This document shows positions 32,697-41,687 of a DNA stretch of 50,875 nucleotides, one piece after another. Under the pieces are notes generated by a model. It did no database searches. It was not told where the DNA came from and saw only the letters and a program-made list of their open reading frames with translations. Numbering within the stretch: the stretch's first letter is position 1; each line of letters begins with the position of its first letter. Made by a program: the position numbers and the translations under genes. Source of the DNA: Thermoanaerobacterales bacterium UBA4880 (GTDB lineage Bacteria > Bacillota > Thermoanaerobacteria > Thermoanaerobacterales > UBA4877); NCBI GenBank assembly GCA_002399285.1, contig DHDI01000023.1, positions 1-50,875 of the forward strand, read 5' to 3'.

Positions 32697-35452
32697 TGGC
32701 TAAAAGAAGTTTCACAGGAAGGGTTATCGTAGACGGAGAGGTCGCCGCCAAGGCAACCGTGACTCATCAGGGCTTCAATACCCTGGCCAGTTTCAGCGGA
32801 ATCGGCGGCGATGAGTCCGGCAGGATAGTAAACTGTTCCGATGCGCAGAACAAGGAGCTGTATGGAAAACAGATGACGGATATGGCGCTCTGCCTGCCGC
32901 AGACGATCGGTTCCACTACGGGCGGCATGCTTCTGTTTAACAGCGGCCGTCTGCATCAGCTGCCTGCATGTATGCTCTTTGCAAATACGATCGATTCTTT
33001 AGCTGCTGCCGGCGCCGTGCTGGTGAAGTACTGGACGGATTCCCAGATGCCTGTTATTGATAAATTAGGACAAGATTTCTTGGACTATGTCAAAGACGGC
33101 ATGACGATCAAGATATGCAAAGACGGCATCGTAGAGGTATCGGATGAAGCGGCGGCGGAGGAGACGGCCGCACAGGCTGCGGATGCTGCCAAACCGGAGC
33201 TGAAAAAAGACGAGCTGATAGAAGATTTGGTAGAGACTTATACCGATTGGGATAAATCCGACTATGAGAATCATGCGCTGGGAACGGGAAGATTCACGGA
33301 TGAGCTGTATCCCTATGAAAAGATGTTTTCTCCGATACAGGTAAACGGAGTGACTATAAAAAACAGAACGGTCATGGCGCCTATGGGAAACTGCATGATG
33401 TGCGATTCTACCGGGCGGCCGACTGAAAAGATGATACGCTACTTTGAAGAAAGAGCGGAAGGCGGGATAGGCCTGATCACGACGGGGCTTGTGCCGGTCA
33501 GCCAGGGAGTAGACCCGACGGTCCTCATGACGGACGGTACGGCACAGATGCCGAGGATCGACAAGGACGTTACCATGCCCGGCTGGAAAGATCTTGCCGC
33601 GGGAGTGCACGCGAGAAACAGCCGCATATTCATACAGCTGACGCCCGGACTGGGCAGGGTAGGCCCGCCGGTTTGCGCCATGGCAGGAACTCTTCCGGTC
33701 TCGGCTTCGGAAAACCCCAATTTCTATATGCCTGCGGTCCCCTGCCGCGAGCTTACGGATGAGGAGTGCGACAGGATAATCGCTCAGACGGCGCTTAGCG
33801 CCTTTAACTCCAAATTTGCGGGGATGGACGGTATCTATCTTCATGGACATGAGGGATATCTTCTGGATCAGATGACCAATCCCGCGTTCAACAGGAGGAC
33901 GGAAGGAAAGTATACGAATTATCAAACCTTCGGCCTCGCTATCGTTGGCGCGATCCGCCAGGCCGTCGGGCCGAAATTCCCCATCATGTACAGGATCGAT
34001 CTCTCTGCGGCGCTCAACGAGACATATGAGGACAGAATGAATAAGGTGCCCTCGTTGAAATTATTTAAAAACGGACGCACAGTAGAGCAGACGCTGGACT
34101 TCATGGAGAATCTGGTAAAGGCCGGAGTTGACATGTTCGATGTGGACCTCGGATGCTATGACGACTGGTGGCTTCCGCATCCCCCGGCAACCATGCCTGC
34201 GGGATGTTATGTGGACGTGTCCAAGAAGGTGAAGGGCTATTTTGCCGAGAAGGGTATAAGATCCAATGCGGGCTATGAAGTGCCGGTGGTAGCCGTCGGC
34301 AAACTGGGCTATCCCGATATTGCTGAACAGGCGCTTCGCGATGGAAAGTGCGATATGTTCATGCTGGGCAGGCCGGTGCTTGCCGATCCCGAATGGGTCA
34401 ATAAGGCATACAGGGGAGAGGTCAAGGATATCCGTCCCTGCATAGGGTGTCAGGAAGGATGCATAAACGGATTTGTGGAGACCGGGCACATCACCTGCGC
34501 GGTCAATGCACGCACCGGATTTGAAGACGTGTATCCCAAGCAGGTAATGAAATCGGAAAAGTCAAAGCGGATCGCCGTCGTAGGCGGAGGCCCGGCCGGG
34601 ATGAATTTTGCCATATACGCTGGCGGCAGGGGTCACAGCATCGATCTGTATGAGGCAGACGGGGTATTGGGCGGTGAGCTTATAGCCGCCGGCAAACCCA
34701 TCGTTAAGTTTGACATTAAGAATTATAACGAATGGCTGATCAGGCAGATCGACAAATGTGAAAATATTACCGTACACTTGAATACGCCTGTAACAACGGA
34801 TATGCTGAAGAAGAAAAATTATGATACCGTGGTCTATGCCAACGGTGCGAAAGAACGCACGTCCGCGCCCATCCCGGGATGGGGAGGAATTCCATCGGAG
34901 CTGGGAAGCAAGCTGCTTAAGGATCCCGGACTGCTGCCAAAGGATGCTAAAAAGATCGTTGTTATAGGCGGAGGCCAGGTCGGATGCGAGACCGCATGGT
35001 GGTTAAAATCCGAAATGGGCCGCGACGTTACGATCATCGAGATGCTGCCGCAGTTCATGTACGGCGCATGCACAGCAAACCGGGGATGGCTGATCCACTC
35101 CATGGAGAAACGCGGGATAAAGATGATGGCCTCGACGGCTGCAAAAGAAGTCAAGGACGGAAAACTTGTGGTTGCGGAAAATATGGTTCCCAACCGTCCG
35201 GATGGGTTATGCACCTGGACGCCGATTGTCACAAGCATGCCGAACGAGCCGCTGAAACAGATGCCGGTGGACAGAGTGCTGGATGCGGATTTCCTCGTCG
35301 TGGCTATGGGAGGAAGAGCCGAAGAATCGATGTTCATAGAAGGGCAGCAGTCCCATGTTGCTCCCGAGATCTATAACATCGGCGATTCCTATAAGATGGG
35401 AAGAATATTGGAGGCAAACAGCGCAGCTTATGCCGCCGCGATGAATCTGTAG
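32696..35452 (+). CDS. Aconitase X small subunit fused to OYE-type FMN/4Fe-4S/FAD reductase
   Basis: A 918-residue fusion protein. Residues 1-147 are the swivelling small-subunit domain of aconitase X (former DUF126), with GFNTLASFSGIGGDESGRIV and the serine-rich turn IGSTTGG. An Ala/Glu-rich linker (about 148-205) follows. Residues 206-570 are an old-yellow-enzyme TIM barrel. Cys582, 585, 589 and 601 form the [4Fe-4S] motif seen in 2,4-dienoyl-CoA reductase. FAD and NAD(P) Rossmann motifs follow (VVGGGPAGMNFA near 626, VIGGGQVGCE near 755). A hydration/dehydration active site is thus joined to an enoate-type reductase. GGAGG lies 8 bases before the ATG, and the one-base overlap means coupled translation with the large subunit. 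Confidence 0.88.
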   Translation: MAKRSFTGRVIVDGEVAAKATVTHQGFNTLASFSGIGGDESGRIVNCSDAQNKELYGKQMTDMALCLPQTIGSTTGGMLLFNSGRLHQLPACMLFANTIDSLAAAGAVLVKYWTDSQMPVIDKLGQDFLDYVKDGMTIKICKDGIVEVSDEAAAEETAAQAADAAKPELKKDELIEDLVETYTDWDKSDYENHALGTGRFTDELYPYEKMFSPIQVNGVTIKNRTVMAPMGNCMMCDSTGRPTEKMIRYFEERAEGGIGLITTGLVPVSQGVDPTVLMTDGTAQMPRIDKDVTMPGWKDLAAGVHARNSRIFIQLTPGLGRVGPPVCAMAGTLPVSASENPNFYMPAVPCRELTDEECDRIIAQTALSAFNSKFAGMDGIYLHGHEGYLLDQMTNPAFNRRTEGKYTNYQTFGLAIVGAIRQAVGPKFPIMYRIDLSAALNETYEDRMNKVPSLKLFKNGRTVEQTLDFMENLVKAGVDMFDVDLGCYDDWWLPHPPATMPAGCYVDVSKKVKGYFAEKGIRSNAGYEVPVVAVGKLGYPDIAEQALRDGKCDMFMLGRPVLADPEWVNKAYRGEVKDIRPCIGCQEGCINGFVETGHITCAVNARTGFEDVYPKQVMKSEKSKRIAVVGGGPAGMNFAIYAGGRGHSIDLYEADGVLGGELIAAGKPIVKFDIKNYNEWLIRQIDKCENITVHLNTPVTTDMLKKKNYDTVVYANGAKERTSAPIPGWGGIPSELGSKLLKDPGLLPKDAKKIVVIGGGQVGCETAWWLKSEMGRDVTIIEMLPQFMYGACTANRGWLIHSMEKRGIKMMASTAAKEVKDGKLVVAENMVPNRPDGLCTWTPIVTSMPNEPLKQMPVDRVLDADFLVVAMGGRAEESMFIEGQQSHVAPEIYNIGDSYKMGRILEANSAAYAAAMNL

Positions 35453-35463
35453 TATAGCTTATT

Positions 35464-35504
35464 GAGATGTGGGTCATTTTTATGGCTCACATCTTTACTT
35501 TTTT
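35464..35504 (+). terminator. Terminator between fusion gene and tetR
   Basis: GAGATGTGGGTCA (35464-35476) pairs with TGGCTCACATCT (35483-35494) with mismatches, followed by TTACTTTTTT. Confidence 0.7.
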
Positions 35505-35560
35505 AAGGGAGATTGTTAATATTTATATAGAGCAGCAATTCTGTATAAGGAGTGGCATCC

Positions 35561-36157
35561 ATGAATAAAAAGGGCGAAGAAAACCGGCGTGTCAGGCAGA
35601 CTCAAACTTTGATAAAGGAAACATTTCTGCGGTTCATGGAAAGCAAGCCATATACGACGATCTCCGTGAAAGAGATAGTAAAGGCGTGTGACATAAACCG
35701 GGCGACTTTTTATTATCACTATGACAACATCTATGATCTGCTCAATGAGATCGAGACGGAACTCATTGATGAAATACTGGAGCCTATACGCAAGATCAGC
35801 AAAGAAACCTACGTTGAAGGGGAACATCCCTTCATTACGGAGGTCTATAAATCTTTTCGCGCGCACAAGAGGATATATAAGATATTGCTTGGCAAGAACG
35901 GGGACATGAGTTTTTTATTGAGGCTCTTCAATGAGGTGACGGAGTACAGCCGGAAGAATTGGATAAAGACGTATGAGAGCAGATGTCCCAAGAATTTGGA
36001 TGCATATAACTATTATGTGGTGGGCGGAGAGCTTGCGCTGCTGTTTTATCAGCAGAAAAATGGAGACAGCATCTCCACCGAGGAATTGGGATATATATCG
36101 GGTGAATTCATGGCTATCACCGAAAAAATATTGAGCGAAATATCTAAGGAGAGCTAG
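35561..36157 (+). CDS. TetR-family transcriptional regulator
   Basis: A 198-residue regulator. The N-terminal helix-turn-helix is clear: RRVRQTQTLIKETFLRFMESKPYTTISVKEIVKACDINRATFYYHYDNIYDLLNEIE, as in TetR/AcrR proteins of the DhaS-like type. The C-terminal ligand domain (about 70-198) is unassigned. AAGGAG lies 8 bases before the ATG. Its position after the AcnX-OYE genes and the palindrome before them suggest it represses that operon until a substrate or product binds. Confidence 0.85.
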   Translation: MNKKGEENRRVRQTQTLIKETFLRFMESKPYTTISVKEIVKACDINRATFYYHYDNIYDLLNEIETELIDEILEPIRKISKETYVEGEHPFITEVYKSFRAHKRIYKILLGKNGDMSFLLRLFNEVTEYSRKNWIKTYESRCPKNLDAYNYYVVGGELALLFYQQKNGDSISTEELGYISGEFMAITEKILSEISKES

Positions 36158-36200
36158 GCAAAGTGACCGGCCCTATACAAATAAAAATGATATAACCATA

Positions 36201-36237
36201 CGCATCAAAGTTCTAAAGATTTGATGCGCTGTTTTTT
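36201..36237 (+). terminator. Terminator of tetR
   Basis: CGCATCAAA (36201-36209) pairs perfectly with TTTGATGCG (36220-36228), followed by CTGTTTTTT. Confidence 0.85.
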
Positions 36238-36484
36238 ATTATTTTTCCTCTGCAGTTTACCATTCTGCTTAAACCTTTCATGATTTTCACCTTTTTTAGC
36301 ATGCGCCGGCTATGTCCGGAATGTGGCACATTTTGTGCCGGCCGGGTATGATCGAGGCCGGATCTGGCGGGAAAAATAAAATAATTCGTATCTTTACCGT
36401 GAGGCTATACCTATGCGGCGTCTGCATTTTCCGCAAGGCTGACCGGCTATTAACGACTCTTTAATATGTCTACACATTTCTGAC
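36238..36484 (+). promoter_or_regulatory. Upstream region of sigma-54 promoter 3 with inverted repeats
   Basis: No gene. GGCACA-TTT-TGTGCC (36325-36339) is a perfect inverted repeat about 150 bases before the -24 box, the distance usual for enhancer sites of sigma-54 activators. A second, looser repeat TGCGG/CCGCA lies about 60 bases from the promoter. Either could bind the neighbouring activator. Confidence 0.4.
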
Positions 36485-36500
36485 TTGGCACACTTCTTGC
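36485..36500 (+). promoter_or_regulatory. Sigma-54 promoter 3
   Basis: TTGGCACACTTCTTGC: GG (36487-36488), 10 bases, GC (36499-36500). Transcription would start near 36512 and leave a 70-base leader before the TIM-barrel gene. Confidence 0.85.
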
Positions 36501-36582
36501 TCTTATATGTATTCGTATGAAAGTAACAGAAATGTGCAAGCGAGAAATAACAAAACAATTAGCCAAAGGAGTTGTAGATACT

Positions 36583-37254
36583 ATGAAACCTGAGTTGATA
36601 ATAATGTTGACCCATAATGATCAGACGGTCGGGAATGCGCTGGAGGTATTTGACGAATGCAGGGACCTGCCTGTGGCATGCTGGGGTTTTAAGGACATCG
36701 GCCTTCCCAAGGGACAGATGAAGCAGCTTGTGAGTGAAATGAAAAAGGAAAATAAGACCACCTTTTTGGAGGTGGTGACCTACACCGAAGAGGAATGCCT
36801 TTCGGGAGCAAAGCTGGCTGCCGAATGCGGCTTTGACTATCTGATGGGGACCACTTATTATGATTCGGTCTTTGAGCTGCTCAAAGACTCGCCGGTCAAG
36901 TATTTCCCATTCTGCGGAAAGGTGAGCGGCAATCCGAGCATATTGGAAGGCTCCGTTGAGGAGATCGTCGCACAGGCCCGGATGATGGAGTCTAAAGGCG
37001 TTCCCGGTTTTGATATATTGGCTTACCGCTATGTGCAGGGGGACCCGGAAGAGCTTGCGGATAAATTCATCAAGGCTTTAAAGGTGCCCGTGGTCATGGC
37101 GGGAAGCATATCCAGCTTCCAGAGGATAGATAAGGTAAGGGAATTGAATCCATGGGGATTTACCATCGGCAGCGCCTTCTTTGAGAAAAAATTCGTTGAA
37201 AACGGCTCCTTCAGAGAACAGATCGTGAGCGTGGCGGACTACCTGAACCGCTGA
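36583..37254 (+). CDS. TIM-barrel protein of sigma-54 regulon, function unknown
   Basis: A 223-residue soluble protein of beta/alpha-barrel pattern. The C-terminal strands carry a standard phosphate-binding arrangement (VVMAGSIS followed by GFTIGSAFF), as in aldolases and epimerases acting on phosphosugars. No catalytic signature identifies the reaction. I use the ATG at 36583, 11 bases from AAAGGAG, because the longer frame would begin right at the transcription start. It has its own sigma-54 promoter and precedes the second LevR-type activator, so it probably acts in the galactitol-type sugar pathway encoded downstream. Confidence 0.6.
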   Translation: MKPELIIMLTHNDQTVGNALEVFDECRDLPVACWGFKDIGLPKGQMKQLVSEMKKENKTTFLEVVTYTEEECLSGAKLAAECGFDYLMGTTYYDSVFELLKDSPVKYFPFCGKVSGNPSILEGSVEEIVAQARMMESKGVPGFDILAYRYVQGDPEELADKFIKALKVPVVMAGSISSFQRIDKVRELNPWGFTIGSAFFEKKFVENGSFREQIVSVADYLNR

Positions 37255-37290
37255 GACTTGGGTATGCCGTAAAACAAACGATCCAAATAC

Positions 37291-37345
37291 CCCCTTTAGA
37301 TATACAGAAAAATTGCAGCCGCTCTGTTGATCTAAAGGGGATTTT
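37291..37345 (+). terminator. Terminator after TIM-barrel gene
   Basis: CCCCTTTAGAT (37291-37301) pairs perfectly with ATCTAAAGGGG (37330-37340) over a 28-base loop and is followed by ATTTTC. Confidence 0.6.
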
Positions 37346-37602
37346 CATAAAAAGTATTGTGCGTTGCACGAAGATAAGGTATTTTAGAAAAGTATATATC
37401 AAATTTTGCCGGGAAATAAAACATCCACAATATACCTTGTCAATTCTATGGTAAAAAGAGTGTAAAAACCCGGCGTCGACCTTATGATGAATGTATCTGG
37501 AGATGGTGATATATAATAAACCTTGTATCACCCGGCATAATAAAAAAACTTCGCGGAAAAATGAGGAACCGGCACTGTCAACAATATCGGAGGTGTTTCT
37601 AT
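37346..37602 (+). other. Gene-free stretch before second activator
   Basis: AT-rich leader region. I see no convincing promoter with both boxes and no GG-N10-GC sigma-54 element. TCGGAGG (37588-37594) is the ribosome-binding site of the activator. Confidence 0.4.
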
Positions 37603-40596
37603 ATGAAGCAGGAACTGCTGCAATTGATACGGGACGAGGATAAAAAGAGGCCGTATACGGATGATCAATTGGCGGAAAACCTGGGAGTTCGCAGAGACGA
37701 GATCACGGTCCTGAGAAACAAACTGGATATTCCCGATTCCAGAGAAAGGCGTAAGCCATATCTCATTCAGGATATCAAGGAAATATTATTGAATGACGGC
37801 AAGACCACCGACAGGCAGCTTACTCAAATAATAAATCAAAAGGGATATACGGTTTCGCGGCATACCATAGCGGAATTGAGGAAGAGCGAGGCCGGTCCCG
37901 GCCCGGCCGAGGATGACCGGAAGGATCTCCCTGAAAAAGAGACTGCGGAGGCCATGACTCCTGAAAACAGGACAAATTACTATTCAACCTCCGTTTCCTT
38001 TGAGAAGATCATAGGTTACGACGGGAGTTTAAAGACACAGATCCAACAGGCCAAAGCGGCCATTCTCTACCCGCCCAACGGCCTTCATACGCTGATCATC
38101 GGGCCGACGGGCGTGGGAAAGAGCAACCTGGCGGAGTCCATGTATAACTTTGCGATCGAGTCGGGCAGGGCATCGTCCAAATCCCCCTTTATTATTTTTA
38201 ACTGTGCGGATTATGCTGAAAATCCCAATCTTTTGCTGTCGCAACTTTTCGGATACGTCAGGGGCGCCTTCACGGGTGCTGATACCGGTAAGGAGGGCCT
38301 CGTAGAGAAGGCCAACGGAGGCATTTTATTTTTGGACGAGGTGCACAGGCTTCCGCCGGAGGGTCAGGAGCTGCTGTATTTTTTGATGGATAAGGGCATG
38401 TACAGAAGACTGGGCGAGACGGACACAGTCAGGGAAGCGAAGGTCATGATAATAGCGGCTACCACCGAAGACATCGAATCCTCCCTGCTGCTGACATTCA
38501 GGCGGAGGATACCCATGATAATCCAAATTCCTCCTCTGTCGGCCAGGCCTCTTTCCGAACGCTATGAAATAATAAAGGAGTTCTTTTACAGCGAAGCCAA
38601 CCGGATACAGGTAAAGATAAACGTTGCCGAAGAGGCGATAAATAAGTTGCTGATATACGATTGTCCGGGCAATATCGGCCAGCTCCGCAGCGACATACAG
38701 GTGGCCTGCGCTAGGGGCTTCCTGATGTATATGGGCGGGCGGCACGAGGCGGTCAAGATAGATGATAGGTGTCTGCCTGCTCATATCGAGGAAAGATCGC
38801 CAAAAAGGGATGCGGCGAATATTGAGGACAGCGATTTGGTCGTGGGAGACCTCTATATATCTCCGGGACAGCCGGAAACGTATGTCGCGCATCAAAAGGA
38901 TCTGTACGTCCTCCCGCAGGACATATATGAATTCATTGAAAGCAAGTACAAGGAGCTTCAGGATCAGGGGCTGGAACAAGAGGAAATAAACCGACTGATC
39001 GATAAGAAGATCGAAAATAAATTCCAGCAGATGATAAGGCATTTCGGAGAAAACCCCGGAGCAATAGAACGCCAGAACCTGGCCGGTATTGTGGGCCAGA
39101 ATGTGATGGATATCGTCGACAGTATGGTCAAAATAGTTGAGCAAAAAATAGGAAAGGTCGGCAACAGCTTGTTCGTCTGCCTCGCTATGCATTTGAGCGC
39201 GACCATAAACAGGATAGAGCAGGGCAAGGCCGTAGAAAATCCCCAGTTGGATAATATAAAGCAGCACTATAAATTTGAATATGAAGTAGCCGCGGAAATG
39301 GTCAGGGTTATGGAGGATTCCCTGGGCTACGGGATACCGGAGGACGAGATCGGGTTTGTGGCGATGTATCTGCGCATAGCGACCAACCCCAAGGATAACG
39401 TAAACGGCAGAATAGGGATAGTAGTTCTGTCCCATGGACACGTTGCCAGGGGAATGGCCGACGTGGCCAATAAGCTGTTGGGTGTGGAACATGCCGTAGG
39501 GGTGGAAATGGAACTGGATGAAAAGCCGCAGATAATGCTGGACAGGACTTTAGAGGTAGTGAAAATGGCCGATGAAGGCAAGGGCGTGCTGCTGCTTGTC
39601 GATATGGGATCGATGATAACGTTTGGAAAAATCATAACGGAAAAAACCGGCATTGAAACAAAGACCCTGGATAATGTCAGTACGACCATGGTGCTTGAAG
39701 CCGTAAGAAGGGCCATACTGCCCGATACCAGTCTGAGTGAAATCGCCGGAAGCATAGGGAAAAATACTGCGGACCTCGGTGAGTTTGGAACAAACGATGG
39801 GAATGCCGGTACGGATAAAAGGGCCATCATTACCATATGCATAACTGGAGAGGGCACGGCGGTCAGGATAAAGAGGATATTGCAGAAGATGATACCGGGG
39901 ATCGGCGAATACGCAGAAATAATACCCGTGGGATTTATAGATGCCGAGGACATAAAACCGCGCATAGATACCATTAAGAGCAAGAGAGACGTCCTGGCCA
40001 TCGTCGGCACGCTGGATCCTGAAGCGGCCGGCATCCCATTCATATCGTTGGAAAGTATTTTAAGCGGTAGCGGCATCAATAGGATAAAGCAGATGATCAG
40101 ACCCAATGAGGAGAAAGTACCGGTAAAAAGAGAGGATAAGGGGCTCGCTTTAAAAGACGTGATCTTCAATGATTTGATTCTGGTCGATAAGAAGTACGAA
40201 GACAAAAACAAGGTAATAGATACTCTGGGCTACAGCCTGATAAATCACAAGTTTGTCGGAAGGCAGTTCTTATTGGACGTATACCACAGGGAGATATTGA
40301 GTCCGACCACTATTGAAAATAATATAGCCATTCCCCACGGGGAACCGGCAAACGTTAAGAAGCAGGCCATTGCCATAGCAATACTTAAGGACCCCGTCAG
40401 CTGGGAAGAGACAAAAACGGCCCGGATTGTGTTCATGCTGGCCCTAAAAGAGGACTCGGGGAGAGTTATATCACAGTTATACGGTCTCATAAGAAATGAA
40501 GAATTTATTTCCAGACTGTTAAAAGCCCATACCCCGCTTGAAGTCAAGAAGATCATTATGAAATTTTTGTCTTCCGGCACAAATCGGGCCGATTAG
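37603..40596 (+). CDS. LevR-type sigma-54 activator with RpoN-like N-terminus and C-terminal EIIA
   Basis: A 997-residue PTS-controlled sigma-54 activator. Residues 17-94 are not the usual winged helix but two segments resembling the RpoN DNA-binding region: [23 protein letters not shown] (29-51) and [26 protein letters not shown] (69-94), the latter like the RpoN box. The AAA+ domain has GPTGVGKS (167-174), GAFTGA (221-226) and [11 protein letters not shown]1 follows, then an EIIA-Man domain with His611 in LSHGH, and a C-terminal EIIA-Fru/Ntr domain with His912 in AIPHGEP. The ATG follows GGAGG by about 8 bases. It lies between two sigma-54 promoters that it probably activates. Confidence 0.87.
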   Translation: MKQELLQLIRDEDKKRPYTDDQLAENLGVRRDEITVLRNKLDIPDSRERRKPYLIQDIKEILLNDGKTTDRQLTQIINQKGYTVSRHTIAELRKSEAGPGPAEDDRKDLPEKETAEAMTPENRTNYYSTSVSFEKIIGYDGSLKTQIQQAKAAILYPPNGLHTLIIGPTGVGKSNLAESMYNFAIESGRASSKSPFIIFNCADYAENPNLLLSQLFGYVRGAFTGADTGKEGLVEKANGGILFLDEVHRLPPEGQELLYFLMDKGMYRRLGETDTVREAKVMIIAATTEDIESSLLLTFRRRIPMIIQIPPLSARPLSERYEIIKEFFYSEANRIQVKINVAEEAINKLLIYDCPGNIGQLRSDIQVACARGFLMYMGGRHEAVKIDDRCLPAHIEERSPKRDAANIEDSDLVVGDLYISPGQPETYVAHQKDLYVLPQDIYEFIESKYKELQDQGLEQEEINRLIDKKIENKFQQMIRHFGENPGAIERQNLAGIVGQNVMDIVDSMVKIVEQKIGKVGNSLFVCLAMHLSATINRIEQGKAVENPQLDNIKQHYKFEYEVAAEMVRVMEDSLGYGIPEDEIGFVAMYLRIATNPKDNVNGRIGIVVLSHGHVARGMADVANKLLGVEHAVGVEMELDEKPQIMLDRTLEVVKMADEGKGVLLLVDMGSMITFGKIITEKTGIETKTLDNVSTTMVLEAVRRAILPDTSLSEIAGSIGKNTADLGEFGTNDGNAGTDKRAIITICITGEGTAVRIKRILQKMIPGIGEYAEIIPVGFIDAEDIKPRIDTIKSKRDVLAIVGTLDPEAAGIPFISLESILSGSGINRIKQMIRPNEEKVPVKREDKGLALKDVIFNDLILVDKKYEDKNKVIDTLGYSLINHKFVGRQFLLDVYHREILSPTTIENNIAIPHGEPANVKKQAIAIAILKDPVSWEETKTARIVFMLALKEDSGRVISQLYGLIRNEEFISRLLKAHTPLEVKKIIMKFLSSGTNRAD

Positions 40597-40612
40597 TTGG
40601 CACAACTCTTGC
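40597..40612 (+). promoter_or_regulatory. Sigma-54 promoter 4 (galactitol-type PTS operon)
   Basis: TTGGCACAACTCTTGC: GG (40599-40600), 10 bases, GC (40611-40612), a full -24/-12 match starting at the activator stop codon. The leader to the IIA gene is about 175 bases and shows no clear structure. Confidence 0.85.
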
Positions 40613-40799
40613 AAGACTTATCTATGCAGATGTTCATTTGACCTTAAGTAAAATGTTTACTTGCGCAAATAGCAACGTGTAAATGTTAGAGCATCATTAA
40701 TTTATCGCGCTGTCTTTAACATATTCGGTCCTGTGCGTCAAGTGGCATGGAGAAACAGGCGATCAAATAAAAACTATATTTAAAGATGGGGGTATATCG

Positions 40800-41276
40800 A
40801 TGGCCTATCCGAGCTTATTTAATGAGGCTCTAATCAAGGCGGATATGGAAGCCAAAACGAAAGAGGAAGCACTGCAGTCATTGGCGTCGGTACTGATATC
40901 AAACGGCTACGTCAGGGAAAGTTTTACCAAGGCCGTACTGGATAGGGAGGGCATCTTTCCCACGGGTCTGTCAACGGAGGATATAGGCGTAGCCATACCG
41001 CATGCGGACAAAGAACATGTGATCAAACCGGGCATCGCTGTGGCGGTTCTTAAAAGTCCGATAAAATTCAATGTAATGGAGAACCCTCGGGAAGAAACCG
41101 ACGTCCGCATCATATTTATGTTGGCATTGACCGATTCAAACCTGCAGATAGGCGCCCTGAAAAACATAATTGCCATAATACAGGATAAAGAGCTGCTTAG
41201 CAAATTGATAAATACCAAGGATATAAAGGAAGTTATGAGGTTGTTACAGTCTGGTTTTACTTCGATCGTGTCCTGA
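40800..41276 (+). CDS. PTS fructose/galactitol-type EIIA
   Basis: A 158-residue phosphocarrier of the EIIA-Fru/Ntr fold. The phospho-accepting His lies in GVAIPHADKEH (near residue 65), and the blocks EEALQSLASVLISNGYV and VRIIFMLALTDSNLQIGALKNI are typical. It receives phosphate from HPr and passes it to the GatB-type IIB encoded next. GGGGG precedes the ATG. First gene of the operon from sigma-54 promoter 4. Confidence 0.88.
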   Translation: MAYPSLFNEALIKADMEAKTKEEALQSLASVLISNGYVRESFTKAVLDREGIFPTGLSTEDIGVAIPHADKEHVIKPGIAVAVLKSPIKFNVMENPREETDVRIIFMLALTDSNLQIGALKNIIAIIQDKELLSKLINTKDIKEVMRLLQSGFTSIVS

Positions 41277-41298
41277 TAAAAGAGAGGAGGTGAGCGCA

Positions 41299-41673
41299 AT
41301 GTTCAATAAGGCCAGGAAAGACGTTCCAAATGGCGAGAAGGCGGCTTACAATGCCGGCAAGGTAAAGATAATAATAGCATGCGGGACATCGGTTGCAACG
41401 TCGGCTATTGTGGAGACACTGTTAAGAGAAAAGCTTAAGGATAATAAGGTCAGGGGTTTTGAGATCTACAGGAAGAGGATATATGACCTGCCGATGGAGA
41501 TCAAGCAGATCAATCCGGACATAGTAATGACCACTTCTCCGGTCGATCCCGCCATAGTAAAGGACGTCGTATATTATCCCGCAATGTGCTTTTTGACAGG
41601 AGGTGCGGACAGAGACCGCATCATAAGTGAAATCATCCAATATATAAAAGAAAGAACAGAAAAAAAAGAATGA
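41299..41673 (+). CDS. PTS galactitol-type EIIB
   Basis: A 124-residue phosphocarrier. The phospho-accepting Cys lies in IIIACGTSVATSAIV (near residue 27), as in GatB. About 20 extra residues precede the domain (FNKARKDVPNGEKAAYNAGK), so it is longer than the roughly 95 residues of GatB. The ATG at 41299 is 9 bases from GAGGAGG; a GTG at 41290 would overlap that site. It pairs with the IIC encoded 14 bases downstream. Confidence 0.87.
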   Translation: MFNKARKDVPNGEKAAYNAGKVKIIIACGTSVATSAIVETLLREKLKDNKVRGFEIYRKRIYDLPMEIKQINPDIVMTTSPVDPAIVKDVVYYPAMCFLTGGADRDRIISEIIQYIKERTEKKE

Positions 41674-41687
41674 GAGGAGAGATGTAA

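Noticed and set aside
40744..40762. Additional sigma-54-like sequence (TGGCATGG...) before the IIA gene
   Set aside because: The GG-to-GC spacing is not 10 and there is no TTGC block.
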